This document shows, in pieces, positions 8,650-20,047 of a stretch of DNA of 52,678 nucleotides. The translations under genes and the position numbers were made by a program. Source of the DNA: Syntrophus sp. (in: bacteria) (lineage in GTDB: Bacteria > Desulfobacterota > Syntrophorhabdia > Syntrophorhabdales > Syntrophorhabdaceae); the NCBI GenBank assembly GCA_013824835.1, contig PNOM01000011.1, forward strand, positions 1 through 52,678, in the 5' to 3' direction. Each line of letters opens with the position of its first letter. The first letter of the stretch is position 1. The notes under the pieces are model-generated. The model made no database searches, was not told the DNA's origin, and worked only from the letters and a program-made list of their open reading frames with translations.

Positions 8650-9684
8650 TTATGATTGGTCTATATTGCTATGCCGGGCATTATTTATTGTCTTCATGAC
8701 AATATCGCTTGCATTTATTGGTATAAGTTCAATGTGGGGGTGTTGGTTTGCAAAAACTCTAAACACCTCATCCGCAAAGGCTTGGCCTATTATTTCAATC
8801 TCCTTAAAATCAAAGAGGACAGTTTTGAAACGATCTATTCTTTCCAGAAGTCGTTTAGCCTGTGATCTGGATACCAATTTTTCATCTCCATATTGCGCCA
8901 TTCGGACAGGGACTACAGTTTTTGTGAAACCATAATTATTGTCAGATGTAAAACGATCAAATATTTGTTTCAGTGTTCGGGCTGTATTGTTTTTAAGCTT
9001 AATTGAAATCAGGGTTCCGACAGATCGTTCTTGATTCTGCAATATCCAGTCTTCCTCATCACCATAAGTATGCGCCAGGAAGACTTCGCCCGATAAGATA
9101 CCAAATGCATCAAACATTCGGGAAGTAAAAAAAATACCCTCCCCGGTGTGCCTTTCGGGGTCCGTTGTGAGCTTGCCTTTTGTCAATTCTATGACTGCAT
9201 GGCGTTCGTCAATAAGACTCATCGCCTTGGTAATTTTGTTGAATATCCCTACTCCATTGTCACGGATAATCATTTCTGTGGAATAGGCAGTTTTTACCAC
9301 CTGTAAATACACGCTTGCACTTTCAGAATGGTCAATGACATTATTGAACATCTCTGTAAAACCATACTGCCAAATACTGATAGTGTTGTCGGGTAAATGC
9401 CCCAATCTCTCTCTTATTTCGTTTCTCCATACAACATCCTCATAGGGGTTATCAGCAACAGAAAGTGTTGTATGCCATTCCTCCTGGGGGCATAACGCAT
9501 AATGTCCCATTCCTGGACGAATCAAGGTCCCCTGATCTACAAGGAGTCTAATATGCCTATGCACAGCTTGGCGGCTAATATGAAACTTCTCCATTGTAAA
9601 AGCGACTGCCTTAGTAGGGTTATTTTCAACGTTTTCTAAGATGAATGCCCTTATTTGTTCTCCCCTTTTCCTTATGCTCGTCAC
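8650..9684 (-). CDS. Winged-helix, HATPase and STAS-like (DUF4325) fusion regulator
   Basis: A 344-residue three-part protein. Residues 1-65 form a winged helix (KFHISRQAVHRHIRLLVDQG recognition region). Residues about 85-235 form a GHKL ATPase domain with N-box EMFNNVIDHS (111-120), G1 box DNGVGI (142-147) and G2 box TGEGIF (180-185), closest to anti-sigma-factor-type HATPase_c domains. Residues about 250-335 form an alpha/beta STAS-like domain of the DUF4325 type (VLFDFKEIEIIGQAFADEVF). There is no histidine phospho-acceptor domain, so it is not a standard sensor kinase. I infer a DNA-binding switch controlled by ATP or a partner. The start is a GTG at 9684. A strong promoter lies at 9731-9759 and the UPF0182 gene follows 13 bases after its stop. 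Confidence 0.8.
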   Translation of the reverse strand: MTSIRKRGEQIRAFILENVENNPTKAVAFTMEKFHISRQAVHRHIRLLVDQGTLIRPGMGHYALCPQEEWHTTLSVADNPYEDVVWRNEIRERLGHLPDNTISIWQYGFTEMFNNVIDHSESASVYLQVVKTAYSTEMIIRDNGVGIFNKITKAMSLIDERHAVIELTKGKLTTDPERHTGEGIFFTSRMFDAFGILSGEVFLAHTYGDEEDWILQNQERSVGTLISIKLKNNTARTLKQIFDRFTSDNNYGFTKTVVPVRMAQYGDEKLVSRSQAKRLLERIDRFKTVLFDFKEIEIIGQAFADEVFRVFANQHPHIELIPINASDIVMKTINNARHSNIDQS

Positions 9685-9730
9685 TCATATCTCCCAAGAT
9701 AGAAACTTTTATATCTCCTTGATGGATATA

Positions 9731-9759
9731 AGTGTAAATATTAGTTTATATTTTGTCAA
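9731..9759 (-). promoter_or_regulatory. Strong promoter of the HATPase regulator
   Basis: On the minus strand a perfect -35 TTGACA (9754-9759) and a -10 TACACT (9731-9736) have 17-base spacing. Just upstream, at about 9764-9779, the octamer TGATGTCG occurs twice in tandem, which could be an operator half-site pair for the winged-helix protein. The operator idea is inference. Confidence 0.65.
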
Positions 9760-9797
9760 CTTAATGATGTCGGGTGATGTCGTAGTGTAAACATAAT

Positions 9798-10496
9798 TTA
9801 TGGATTATCAAAAAAGGTGTCAAAATAAACAGGGGCTTTTGCTTCAAAGGTTAATCTTTTGCCGCTGTGGGGATGGTTAAAAGTCAGATATTGTGAATGA
9901 AGGGCTAAGCGGCCCCCCACCTTGCCTTTATCGCTATATTTATCATCATTAACGATGGGATGTCCCTTCTCAAAGAAATGGACGCGAATCTGGTTTTTCT
10001 TGCCTGTTAATAAATCAATTTCAAGCAGACTGAACCTTTTCGATTCTTTTATCACCTTATAACGGGTAATTGCCAGCTTTCCTTTGTCAGGATCATTCAC
10101 TGAAGAAACCTCATAATCGTCGTTTTCAGCCAGATAGGAGGAAATCGTCCCGCTTTTTTCAGCTAATATCCCATGAACCACTGCCAAATATTTCTTCTCA
10201 ACCGTTCCCCATTGTTCTTTAAGATGTTCTTTGGCTTTATTGCTTTTGGCAAACACGAGAACACCTGAAGTTTCGCGATCCAACCGGTGGACTACGAAAA
10301 GCTGTTTTGTAGATTTGGCGCTGCCCCTCCGTATATAGTCAGTTAAAATCTGATGAACTGTTTCCTGTTTCTCGTAAAGCGCCTTTACGGTCAAAAGACC
10401 TGAGCTTTTATCGATGACAATAACATCCCGATCTTCGTGTAGAATCGTTAAGCCCCGGGGTTTATGTCTAAAGGGTATCGGTTTGATCTCTTTCAT
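9798..10496 (-). CDS. RluA-family pseudouridine synthase
   Basis: A 232-residue enzyme that converts uridine to pseudouridine in rRNA or tRNA. The diagnostic HRLDRETSG motif is at 70-78 with catalytic Asp73, preceded by the LHEDRDVIVIDKSSGLLTV motif I region. KKYLAVVHG and the C-terminal LLTGKKNQIRVHF pattern complete the family signature. There is no N-terminal S4 domain, as in small RluA/TruC/RluE-type members, so the exact site modified cannot be named. The ATG at 10496 has no clear Shine-Dalgarno. It stands alone, oriented with its neighbours but more than 100 bases from each. Confidence 0.9.
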   Translation of the reverse strand: MKEIKPIPFRHKPRGLTILHEDRDVIVIDKSSGLLTVKALYEKQETVHQILTDYIRRGSAKSTKQLFVVHRLDRETSGVLVFAKSNKAKEHLKEQWGTVEKKYLAVVHGILAEKSGTISSYLAENDDYEVSSVNDPDKGKLAITRYKVIKESKRFSLLEIDLLTGKKNQIRVHFFEKGHPIVNDDKYSDKGKVGGRLALHSQYLTFNHPHSGKRLTFEAKAPVYFDTFFDNP

Positions 10497-10611
10497 AATC
10501 TATTGCCATACCGGGGTAATATGCATACATTAAGTCCTTCATTCATTATAATTCATTTACCTTCATGGAACAACGATCGATCCATGGTCTGAACGCTGTT
10601 GATTTGATTCG

Positions 10612-11592
10612 CTACTCCCACAGGAAGACCCTCTTCCAGTCCTTCTTCATGTCTACAACTGTCCAGCCTTTCACCCGTGCTTCGTCGAGCGCCTTGTCTA
10701 ATCTGCCGATGGAAGACGTCCGGTCGTAGGCCCATTCACGGTCGCCATCGGTGTGGTGCACAATGAGAGCCAGGCGGGCGCCCTGCCCGGCAGTTGTCCA
10801 CTGGAGCATCTGTTGGTCACCATCAGAGTTACCGAATGCCGCGATGGGGCGACGGCCGATATGCTGCTGGATACCAACGGGCTTGCCGGGGCCGTCGTCA
10901 ATAAAATTCACCTCCGGCAGACGCACGAGCACGGGTTTGCTGCCGCGCATTTCAAACTTTGTCTTGATGCTGCTGCCGACAACCTGCTCGGGCGGGATAC
11001 CATAGACCCTTTCCGTCCACGGGCGCATGAATTCGATGCCGCCGCCGGAAACAATAAAGGTCTTGAACCCATTCGCGCGGAGATAGGCAAGCAGTTCCTG
11101 CATGGGCTGATAGACCATCTCCGCGTAAAGCCGTTTGGTCTTTGGGTGCTTCGCAGTGGTAATCCAGTCCGTCACAACCCTTTGGAACTCCTCCTCAGTC
11201 ATACCGGTATGGGTGGCCATGACAAGTTCTGCCATGGCGTGCTCGCCGCCCTCCAGAGCGCCTTTCACGTCGCCCTTGAGAAGTGAGGCAAAGGGTTCCT
11301 TGGTCTTCCATTCCGGATGCTGCGACGCAAGGACCTTCACCCTGTCAAGGACAAAGAAAAACTGGAAATACATGGGCTGCTCCGCCCATAGGGTACCGTC
11401 ATTATCGAAGGTGGCAATACGTTCCGCTATTGGTACAAAGTCCGGCGAGCCTGGTTTGGTCACTTTCTCGACAAAGGTGATAATAGACTTCTTGGCCGCA
11501 CCATCGTTCCAGGACGGCAAGGAATCGGCGGCAAAGGCTGCACCCCCGAGCAGCAGCAGGGCAAGCAGGCTCTTCATAAATAAACTTTTCAT
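10612..11592 (-). CDS. Exported HAD-superfamily phosphatase
   Basis: A 326-residue protein. The N terminus MKSLFMKSLLALLLLGGAAF is a Sec signal peptide, probably cleaved before Ala-Asp at about residue 22. The HAD nucleophile motif FDNDGT is at 62-67 (Asp63, acid/base Asp65), motif II is FIVSGGG and motif IV FIDDGPGKP...AFGNSDGDQQML. Periplasmic phosphomonoesterase activity is likely; the substrate is unknown. The start was set at 11592 because AAGGAG stands seven bases upstream; a longer frame to 11628 lacks this and would spoil the signal peptide. It follows an AI-2E transporter gene by about 95 bases. Confidence 0.85.
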   Translation of the reverse strand: MKSLFMKSLLALLLLGGAAFAADSLPSWNDGAAKKSIITFVEKVTKPGSPDFVPIAERIATFDNDGTLWAEQPMYFQFFFVLDRVKVLASQHPEWKTKEPFASLLKGDVKGALEGGEHAMAELVMATHTGMTEEEFQRVVTDWITTAKHPKTKRLYAEMVYQPMQELLAYLRANGFKTFIVSGGGIEFMRPWTERVYGIPPEQVVGSSIKTKFEMRGSKPVLVRLPEVNFIDDGPGKPVGIQQHIGRRPIAAFGNSDGDQQMLQWTTAGQGARLALIVHHTDGDREWAYDRTSSIGRLDKALDEARVKGWTVVDMKKDWKRVFLWE

Positions 11593-11687
11593 AAATATTC
11601 TCCTTTTTGAGATGATACCATGTTGCATTCAAACAGCAGGGTCTTGCGCAAACCGTTCTGCGGGTCGATTGCGCCAGGTCCTGCTTG

Positions 11688-12830
11688 TCAACCTTTGCCA
11701 CGACCTTCCTTGACAACCCCTTCCCCTTCAGCACCATCAGAAACCCATGCCTTCAGGAGGGTGTGGGCCACTGCAAGTACCACAGGACCAATAAAAAGAC
11801 CGATGATGCCAAAGGCTATCAGACCGCCGATAACCCCGGCAAAGATCATTACAAGGGGCAGATCCGCCCCCTTTCTGATAAGTACTGGACGAATAAAATT
11901 GTCTAAAACAACTGCAAGGATTGCAAAGACGAGGAGGATGGTTCCCCATAGAGCCCCGTCATTCCAATAGACCCAGATCAGCGCGGGGATAAGCACCACG
12001 CCCGGGCCTATCTGGGCCAGACAAAGCATGAACATCACCGCAGTCAGCAATGCCGCAGCATGCACTCCGGTTACAGCCAGACCGATACCGCCGACAGTTG
12101 CCTGTATCATCGCCGTAACAACAACACCAAGGGCTACGCCGCGGATCGCCTTTTCCGCGAGAAGCATAACCGCAACCCCATGCCGTCCTGCCAGGCGGCG
12201 GGCAAAACTGTTGATCCCTGTTGCTGCTGCTTCGCCCTTTGTATAGAGTATCGCCGCAATAATCACTGTTACAAAGAACTGGAGAACCACCATTCCCACG
12301 CTGCCAGCCTGGGCCACAAACCATTTCAGGGTCTGCCGGGCATAGGGCGCCAGGTAGGTGAAAACCTTTTCCGGACCTGTTTGTCCAAGTTGTCTCCAAA
12401 GATCGGCAAGCTTCGGACCGGCTATAGGAATACCTCCGAGCCACTCAGGTGGTTGCGGCATAGTAAAGGTTGACAGAGACTTCACCCAGATATAACCATC
12501 GTCCGCCCCTTTAATGATGGCTGCAACGGCTAAGGAAAAGGGTATGACAACAACCAGCAGGAGTGCGGTTGTCATGATTGCCGCCGCCGGCCAGCGCTTA
12601 TTCTTCAGCCGCGCTTGAAGCATAAGCAAAATCGGCCATGTTGTCACAACGATCATGGCAGCCCAGATAAGTGAGGTAACGAAAGGACGGATAATCCACG
12701 CTACTGCACAGATTAATATGCCGATCGAAAGAACCTGAAGGGTCGTGCGGGTTACATCATGAAGCGATTGAACCGTTCCATCAGAAGCGACCTTAGGGAC
12801 ATTATCAGGATTCACATTGCTATTGCTCAT
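11688..12830 (-). CDS. AI-2E family transporter
   Basis: A 380-residue polytopic membrane protein of the PF01594 family (TqsA/PerM/YdiK relatives), with about eight transmembrane segments. It has the usual N-terminal cluster of helices, a central soluble stretch of about 100 residues (GYIWVKSLSTFTMPQPPEW) and C-terminal helices with VVLDNFIRPVLIRKGADLPL and MIFAGVIGGLIAFGIIGLFI, the family signature. Transport substrate is unknown; only some members export autoinducer-2. ATG at 12830 is preceded by AGGAG at good spacing; a frame from 12845 would overlap the pyk stop. It sits 11 bases after pyruvate kinase, in one operon. A second family member is at 31027-32112. Confidence 0.88.
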   Translation of the reverse strand: MSNSNVNPDNVPKVASDGTVQSLHDVTRTTLQVLSIGILICAVAWIIRPFVTSLIWAAMIVVTTWPILLMLQARLKNKRWPAAAIMTTALLLVVVIPFSLAVAAIIKGADDGYIWVKSLSTFTMPQPPEWLGGIPIAGPKLADLWRQLGQTGPEKVFTYLAPYARQTLKWFVAQAGSVGMVVLQFFVTVIIAAILYTKGEAAATGINSFARRLAGRHGVAVMLLAEKAIRGVALGVVVTAMIQATVGGIGLAVTGVHAAALLTAVMFMLCLAQIGPGVVLIPALIWVYWNDGALWGTILLVFAILAVVLDNFIRPVLIRKGADLPLVMIFAGVIGGLIAFGIIGLFIGPVVLAVAHTLLKAWVSDGAEGEGVVKEGRGKG

Positions 12831-12841
12831 AGTTTCTCCTC

Positions 12842-14275
12842 TCATATCCCCTGATTCAGGTCAATAATCTCCATTCGGTGATTTGCCGTCGGATGCTTTG
12901 ACGAAGGCCCTTCCGTAAGAATAATAAAATTCCCCGTAACTTCAAATTTTTGCAGCCATTCCCTTGCATAGGCATTCCAATCATCAGGGTGATCAGATTC
13001 ATGCACTGCATATACGCCCTGGGAGAACTGGAGCGCCTGGCACGTTGCCTCCTGTGAGCTGACCGCAACAGTCCAGACTGGAAAACGAAATCCGGCAATT
13101 CTCCTTGCAGTGGTTCCGCTCCGAGTCGGAACAAAAACTACTGCCGGCAGCATGTACTTGAGACTTGCTTCTACGCTCAATGCTATGAGGTGGGCCGGAC
13201 GGAGCTTTCCAGTGAGATCAACCCCCTGAAACAGTTCTTCTACGGTCATGGCAGGTCGATGGGGCTCTACCGCGGCGGCAATCTTTGCAAGCATAGCCAC
13301 TGCATCAACAGGATATTTGCCCATTGCAGACTCTTCCGAGAGCATCACACAGTCGGTCCCGTCAAGAATGGCGTTTGACACATCTGTTGCCTCAGCCCTG
13401 GTTGGACGGCGATTATCGGTCATTGACTCGAGCATCTGTGTTGCGGTAATCACCGGTTTTGAATAAATCTTCGCAAGTCCCATAAGCCTCTTCTGTACAA
13501 GGGCGATCTGTTCGATAGGCACTTCAACGCCAAGGTCCCCCCTGGCAATCATAATACCGTCTGCAGCAGCAATAATCTCATTGATATTGTCGAGGGCATT
13601 CGACCGTTCGATCTTCGCGATAATAAAGGGACGATATCCAAGATCTGCCGCCGCCTTCCGCACTGCTTCTACGTCGGCTGCCCCTTCAACAAAAGACTGG
13701 CTTATTGCATCCACACCGTTCTCAAGGGCAAATTTCAGACACTCATGGTCCCGCTCGGTAAATGCGCCGATCCCAAGGTTGATGCCAGGAAGATTGAGGC
13801 CCTTGCGGGAGCGAAGTTCGCCTCCCACCTGCACGGTGCAGATTACATCATTGCCCGCTACCTTTACTACCTGGAGCTCAATATTACCGTCATTCAGAAA
13901 AAGCGTGTCTCCTGGTTTCACGGATTGGTGAAGACCGGCGAAGGAGACGGATACACGGTCTTTGTTTCCTGTGATTTCCTCTGTGGTCAGTATAAAGGAT
14001 TCTCCCGGTATGAGGTCAACGGGCTCCGGGTTGATTATACCGATCCTCATCTTCGGGCCCGAGAGGTCGGCCATGATTGCAATCCTGCAGCCCACGGACA
14101 ACGAGGCAGCCCTGAGATTCTCGATGACCTTCTTGTGTGTTACAAAATCACCATGCGAGAAGTTGAGGCGCGCAACATTCATACCTGCTTCTATCATCCT
14201 GATCATCATCTCCAGTGAATCGGACGCCGGTCCGATGGTACAGACAATCTTCGTTTTGTGTGAAGGCAGTTTCAT
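12842..14275 (-). CDS. pyk: Pyruvate kinase
   Basis: A 477-residue cytoplasmic enzyme converting phosphoenolpyruvate and ADP to pyruvate and ATP. The N terminus has KTKIVCTIGPASDS, the active-site helix is FIIAKIERSNALDNINEIIA, and MIARGDLGVEVP plus PVITATQMLESM follow in the expected order. The C-terminal domain has FVPTRSGTTARRIAGFRP-like sequence typical of allosteric pyruvate kinases. Length is standard. The ATG has a GGGAGG site. It is downstream of pgi by 188 bases and directly upstream of an AI-2E gene, inside a pfk-pgi-pyk glycolytic block. Confidence 0.96.
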   Translation of the reverse strand: MKLPSHKTKIVCTIGPASDSLEMMIRMIEAGMNVARLNFSHGDFVTHKKVIENLRAASLSVGCRIAIMADLSGPKMRIGIINPEPVDLIPGESFILTTEEITGNKDRVSVSFAGLHQSVKPGDTLFLNDGNIELQVVKVAGNDVICTVQVGGELRSRKGLNLPGINLGIGAFTERDHECLKFALENGVDAISQSFVEGAADVEAVRKAAADLGYRPFIIAKIERSNALDNINEIIAAADGIMIARGDLGVEVPIEQIALVQKRLMGLAKIYSKPVITATQMLESMTDNRRPTRAEATDVSNAILDGTDCVMLSEESAMGKYPVDAVAMLAKIAAAVEPHRPAMTVEELFQGVDLTGKLRPAHLIALSVEASLKYMLPAVVFVPTRSGTTARRIAGFRFPVWTVAVSSQEATCQALQFSQGVYAVHESDHPDDWNAYAREWLQKFEVTGNFIILTEGPSSKHPTANHRMEIIDLNQGI

Positions 14276-14463
14276 GGTTTTCCTCCCGATTGCACTAATG
14301 GTTTTGTCAAATTCTTTCTTCCAGTCGACGGACCTGCCCGGATTCGGACTTTGCGCCTTTCTTCGGTGTTTCGTCGTCGTGAGTCCTCGGCGTACGTGAG
14401 TACAGCCTGCGGTTCCCGAGCCAGAAACAAAGAAGTCATCAGAGTAACCATCAATCCATTCCT

Positions 14464-16101
14464 CTACCCCTTTTCCTTCCGATAACGGCGAATCAGGGTG
14501 TTCGTTGAGCTATCATGGTTGAGTATGGGCGCGGATTCAGACTCAAGTTCCGGAACAATGCGCTGGGCAAGGGCCTTACCGAGCTCTACCCCCCATTGAT
14601 CAAAGGAATTGATGTTCCAGACAGCCCCCTGGGTAAAAACAATATGCTCGTAGAAGGCTATGAGTATGCCAAGCACCTTTGGTGTGAGCCGGTCTGCGAG
14701 GATCGTATTTGACGGGCGGTTACCCTCAAAAACCCGATGGGGCACAAGCCAATCAGGCGTACCTTCGGCCTTGACCTGCTCAAGGGTTTTGCCGAAGGCG
14801 AGCGCCTCGGCCTGGGCAAAGACGTTTGCCATAAGCACGTCGTGATGCCTGCCGAGAGGGTTAAGAGGCTGGCTGAAGCCGATAAAGTCACAAGGGATAA
14901 GTCTGGTGCCCTGGTGGATCAACTGGTAGAAGGAGTGTTGCCCGTTAGTTCCCGGCTCACCCCAGTAGATCGGGCTGGTATGGTAGCTGACCTCAGCCCC
15001 GTCGAGGGTGACGTGTTTGCCGTTACTCTCCATGGTCATTTGCTGAAGGTACGCAGGGAACCGCTTCAGGTACTGCTCGTAGGGCAGGACCGCAACAGTA
15101 TGGGCATCAAAGAAGTTGCAATACCAGATGTTCAGGAGCCCCATGATCACCGGCAGGTTGCTCTCGAAAGGGGCTGTCCGGAAATGTTCATCCATCTGGT
15201 GGAAACCATCAAGGAGGGCACGGAAATTATCAGGTCCGATGGCAAGCATGGTCGAGAGGCCGATGGCCGAGTCCATGGAATAGCGCCCACCGACCCAGTC
15301 CCAGAATTCGAACATGTTCGCAGTATCAATACCGAACTTCGCCACTTCCCCTCTGTTTGTCGATACTGCGACAAAATGGCCGGCCACGGACCTCTCGTCC
15401 CCGCCAAAACCGTGAAGCAGCCATGCCCGGGCCGTGTGGGCGTTGGTCATTGTCTCAAGGGTGGTGAAGGTCTTTGAGGAAATAATAAAGAGGGTTTCCG
15501 TTGGGTCGCAATCGTATACTGCTTCCGCGAAGTCAGTACCGTCGATGTTGGAAACAAACCGGAAGGTTAAAGCGCGGTCGCTATAATGCTTGAGCGCCTC
15601 GTAGGCCATCACGGGACCAAGATCGGAGCCGCCGATGCCGATGTTAATAATGTTACGAATGCGTTTCCCTGTGTGGCCTTTCCAGGTGCCGCTGCGGACG
15701 CGGTTGGAAAAATCCGCCATCCTGTCGAGCACGGCATGGACCAATGGAACTACATTCTCGCCGTCAACAAGGATTGACGCCCCTTTCGGGGCGCGAAGGG
15801 CTACGTGCAGAACAGCCCGGTTCTCTGTGATATTGATCTTTTCCCCGCGGAACATGGCGTCAATTCGCGCTCGCAGACCTGATTCTTCGGCGAGCTGCAT
15901 GAGGAGCGTAAAAGTTTTATTGGTAATACGATTCTTCGAGTAATCGAGATAGATACCCGCAGCCTCTGTTGTCATACGCTCACCGCGGGTTGGATCATTC
16001 GCGAAGAGCTCCCGGAGGTGTATCTCCCGGACATTCTCATAATGGGTTTCAAGGGCCTTCCATGCCGGGTATTCTCTCAGCTCTCTGATGCTTCCTGTCA
16101 T
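14464..16101 (-). CDS. pgi: Glucose-6-phosphate isomerase
   Basis: A 545-residue cytoplasmic enzyme interconverting glucose 6-phosphate and fructose 6-phosphate. The family landmarks [41 protein letters not shown] (PGI signature 1) and the C-terminal [16 protein letters not shown] (signature 2) are all present. The length is that of the E. coli-type long enzyme. The start ATG at 16101 lies 32 bases after the phosphofructokinase stop, indicating one transcript with pfk. Direction of flux (glycolytic or gluconeogenic) is not told by the sequence. Confidence 0.97.
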   Translation of the reverse strand: MTGSIRELREYPAWKALETHYENVREIHLRELFANDPTRGERMTTEAAGIYLDYSKNRITNKTFTLLMQLAEESGLRARIDAMFRGEKINITENRAVLHVALRAPKGASILVDGENVVPLVHAVLDRMADFSNRVRSGTWKGHTGKRIRNIINIGIGGSDLGPVMAYEALKHYSDRALTFRFVSNIDGTDFAEAVYDCDPTETLFIISSKTFTTLETMTNAHTARAWLLHGFGGDERSVAGHFVAVSTNRGEVAKFGIDTANMFEFWDWVGGRYSMDSAIGLSTMLAIGPDNFRALLDGFHQMDEHFRTAPFESNLPVIMGLLNIWYCNFFDAHTVAVLPYEQYLKRFPAYLQQMTMESNGKHVTLDGAEVSYHTSPIYWGEPGTNGQHSFYQLIHQGTRLIPCDFIGFSQPLNPLGRHHDVLMANVFAQAEALAFGKTLEQVKAEGTPDWLVPHRVFEGNRPSNTILADRLTPKVLGILIAFYEHIVFTQGAVWNINSFDQWGVELGKALAQRIVPELESESAPILNHDSSTNTLIRRYRKEKG

Positions 16102-16133
16102 ATTCGAACTCCTTTTTCTCTTTGCTTCAATGC

Positions 16134-17423
16134 TTATTTCATTTCCCTTGGCTGTCCTGTGCAGGAAAGTACGGTATCCCAGAACCTTCCCTCGGGGTCA
16201 ATCTTCTTCCGGCTGGAAACAGCAAGCCTTATAGGAACATGGGTAAAATCCCCTTTCCAGTATCCCACCACCATGTTTGTTCTGCCGGACATTCCTGCAT
16301 GGACAGCGCTATGACCCAGGATGAGGCAAAATGCCGAATCACGAGAACTGGCAGGGGTACTACGGATAGTATAGCTCGGATCAATATACTTGAGATCAAC
16401 CTTCATGCCGGCTTCCTTGAAATAGACCCTGACCCTGTCCCTCAAGAAAACACCCACATCACCAAATTGAATGTTGCCTGAGGCATCTTTCCCCTGGTTG
16501 AGCCCGATGAGGTCCTGTCCTGCCCCTTCTCCAACCACAATAACGGCATGTCCTTTGCGCTCCAGCCTTGCTTTGAGAACATTGAGCAAACCATCGAGGG
16601 TGAAATGCGCCTCCGGGATCAGACAAAAATTTACATCGTTGTTTGAAAGGGCAGCATAGGCGGCAATGAATCCCGAATCCCTGCCCATGAGTTTCACGAG
16701 GCCGATACCGTTTCTGGCGCCGACAGCTTCAGTGTGGGCAGAATAGATGGCCCTCCTCGCCTCTGATACCGCTGTTTCAAAGCCAAATGAGGCATCAACA
16801 TAAGAGATGTCATTATCTATGGTCTTGGGAATACCGATTACACTGATCTTTATCCCCCGCCGTGCGATCTCATCCGAGATGGCCTGAGCGCCTCTCAGCG
16901 TACCGTCGCCGCCAATGGCGAAAAAGATGCCTATGTTCATGCGCTCCAGTGTATCCACCATCTCGGAGATATCCTGAGGCCCCCGCGATGTGCCCAGAAT
17001 AGTGCCTCCCTCCTTATGAATGTCCTTCACCAGGTCATGGGTCAATTCAAGGGGCATGTGTCCGTATCGGTTGATCAGACCTTCGTAGCCGTACCGGAAA
17101 CCAAAGACTGTTTTCGCGCCGTAGTGATAGAAAAGCCCCATGACAATAGCGCGGATAACATCGTTGAGCCCCGGACACAGGCCACCGCATGTGACGATAC
17201 CACACCTCAGCGTCGATGGGTCAAAGTAGATATTCTCCCTCGGACCAGCAACCTCAAAGCAGGGCGGTTCCTTCCCTGAGGCAAGGAATGCCTTGATTTC
17301 TTCCATATTCTGGTGATACAGCACATACTCATTTTCGCTCACAAACTGATTCGTTGACATCTGGGAGGGAATACGACACTCCCCCAGCTTTGAAATACTC
17401 ATATCCAGGCTTTCTGTTTCCAT
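16134..17423 (-). CDS. 6-phosphofructokinase, plant-like ATP type
   Basis: A 429-residue PfkA-superfamily enzyme phosphorylating fructose 6-phosphate. Key motifs are [12 protein letters not shown] (about 81-92), GGDGTLRGA at 171-179 and PKTIDND at 199-205. Gly in GGDG at the position that is Asp in pyrophosphate-dependent enzymes points to ATP use, while Lys in PKTIDND is shared with the long, plant/trypanosome/spirochaete-like ATP group. About 70 residues precede the catalytic domain, also as in that group. The donor assignment is inference from these residues. A strong AAGGAG precedes the ATG at 17423 and a sigma70 promoter is at 17469-17497. It is followed by pgi and pyk. Confidence 0.92.
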   Translation of the reverse strand: METESLDMSISKLGECRIPSQMSTNQFVSENEYVLYHQNMEEIKAFLASGKEPPCFEVAGPRENIYFDPSTLRCGIVTCGGLCPGLNDVIRAIVMGLFYHYGAKTVFGFRYGYEGLINRYGHMPLELTHDLVKDIHKEGGTILGTSRGPQDISEMVDTLERMNIGIFFAIGGDGTLRGAQAISDEIARRGIKISVIGIPKTIDNDISYVDASFGFETAVSEARRAIYSAHTEAVGARNGIGLVKLMGRDSGFIAAYAALSNNDVNFCLIPEAHFTLDGLLNVLKARLERKGHAVIVVGEGAGQDLIGLNQGKDASGNIQFGDVGVFLRDRVRVYFKEAGMKVDLKYIDPSYTIRSTPASSRDSAFCLILGHSAVHAGMSGRTNMVVGYWKGDFTHVPIRLAVSSRKKIDPEGRFWDTVLSCTGQPREMK

Positions 17424-17468
17424 TAGCTCAACTCCTTAGGAGATTGTAATGTCAGGCACTTATAAATA

Positions 17469-17497
17469 ATCATACCTTACGAATCTCTACATCACAA
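17469..17497 (-). promoter_or_regulatory. Promoter of pfk-pgi
   Basis: On the minus strand TTGTGA (17492-17497) and TATGAT (17469-17474) are 17 bases apart, 46 bases before the phosphofructokinase start. The lon terminator lies upstream, so this block is separately transcribed. Confidence 0.55.
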
Positions 17498-17604
17498 CCA
17501 AATCCGTGATCATGTCGTAACAAATTTGAACAGACTGCCGCTGGATAGGTCGTATGAGCCTCACCGCAATGATGTAGGCAACATTACCGGAGCAATACAT
17601 ATAA

Positions 17605-17634
17605 AAGGAGGACAGGATGAATCCTGCCCTCCTT
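17605..17634 (-). terminator. Terminator after lon
   Basis: The hairpin pairs AAGGAGG-x-CAGGAT with ATCCTG-x-CCTCCTT around a two-base loop, with one internal mismatch. Read on the minus strand the stem ends in CCTCCTTTTAT, a short T-run. It lies about 40 bases past the lon stop, and separates the dnaK-lon operon from pfk. Confidence 0.7.
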
Positions 17635-17674
17635 GTGCGACGTTTCTATTATCTTTTCGGAAAGAAGCGTTATT

Positions 17675-20038
<2,364 letters not shown>

Positions 20039-20047
20039 TGAAACCCC

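Noticed and set aside
7950-8699. Long plus-strand frame (249 codons) opposite the UPF0182 gene
   Set aside because: It is antisense to the transmembrane part of a clearly identified gene. Its composition is the mirror of hydrophobic codons and no start signal is present.
10753-11286. Plus-strand frame of 177 codons opposite the HAD phosphatase
   Set aside because: It is antisense to a gene with intact HAD motifs and signal peptide, so it is a shadow frame.
14272-14463. 60-codon minus-strand frame between pgi and pyk
   Set aside because: Charged, Arg-rich composition without a ribosome site; it overlaps the pyk start. Treated as non-coding spacer.
14737-15477. Plus-strand frame of 246 codons opposite pgi
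   Set aside because: Shadow of a complete pgi gene with all signature motifs.
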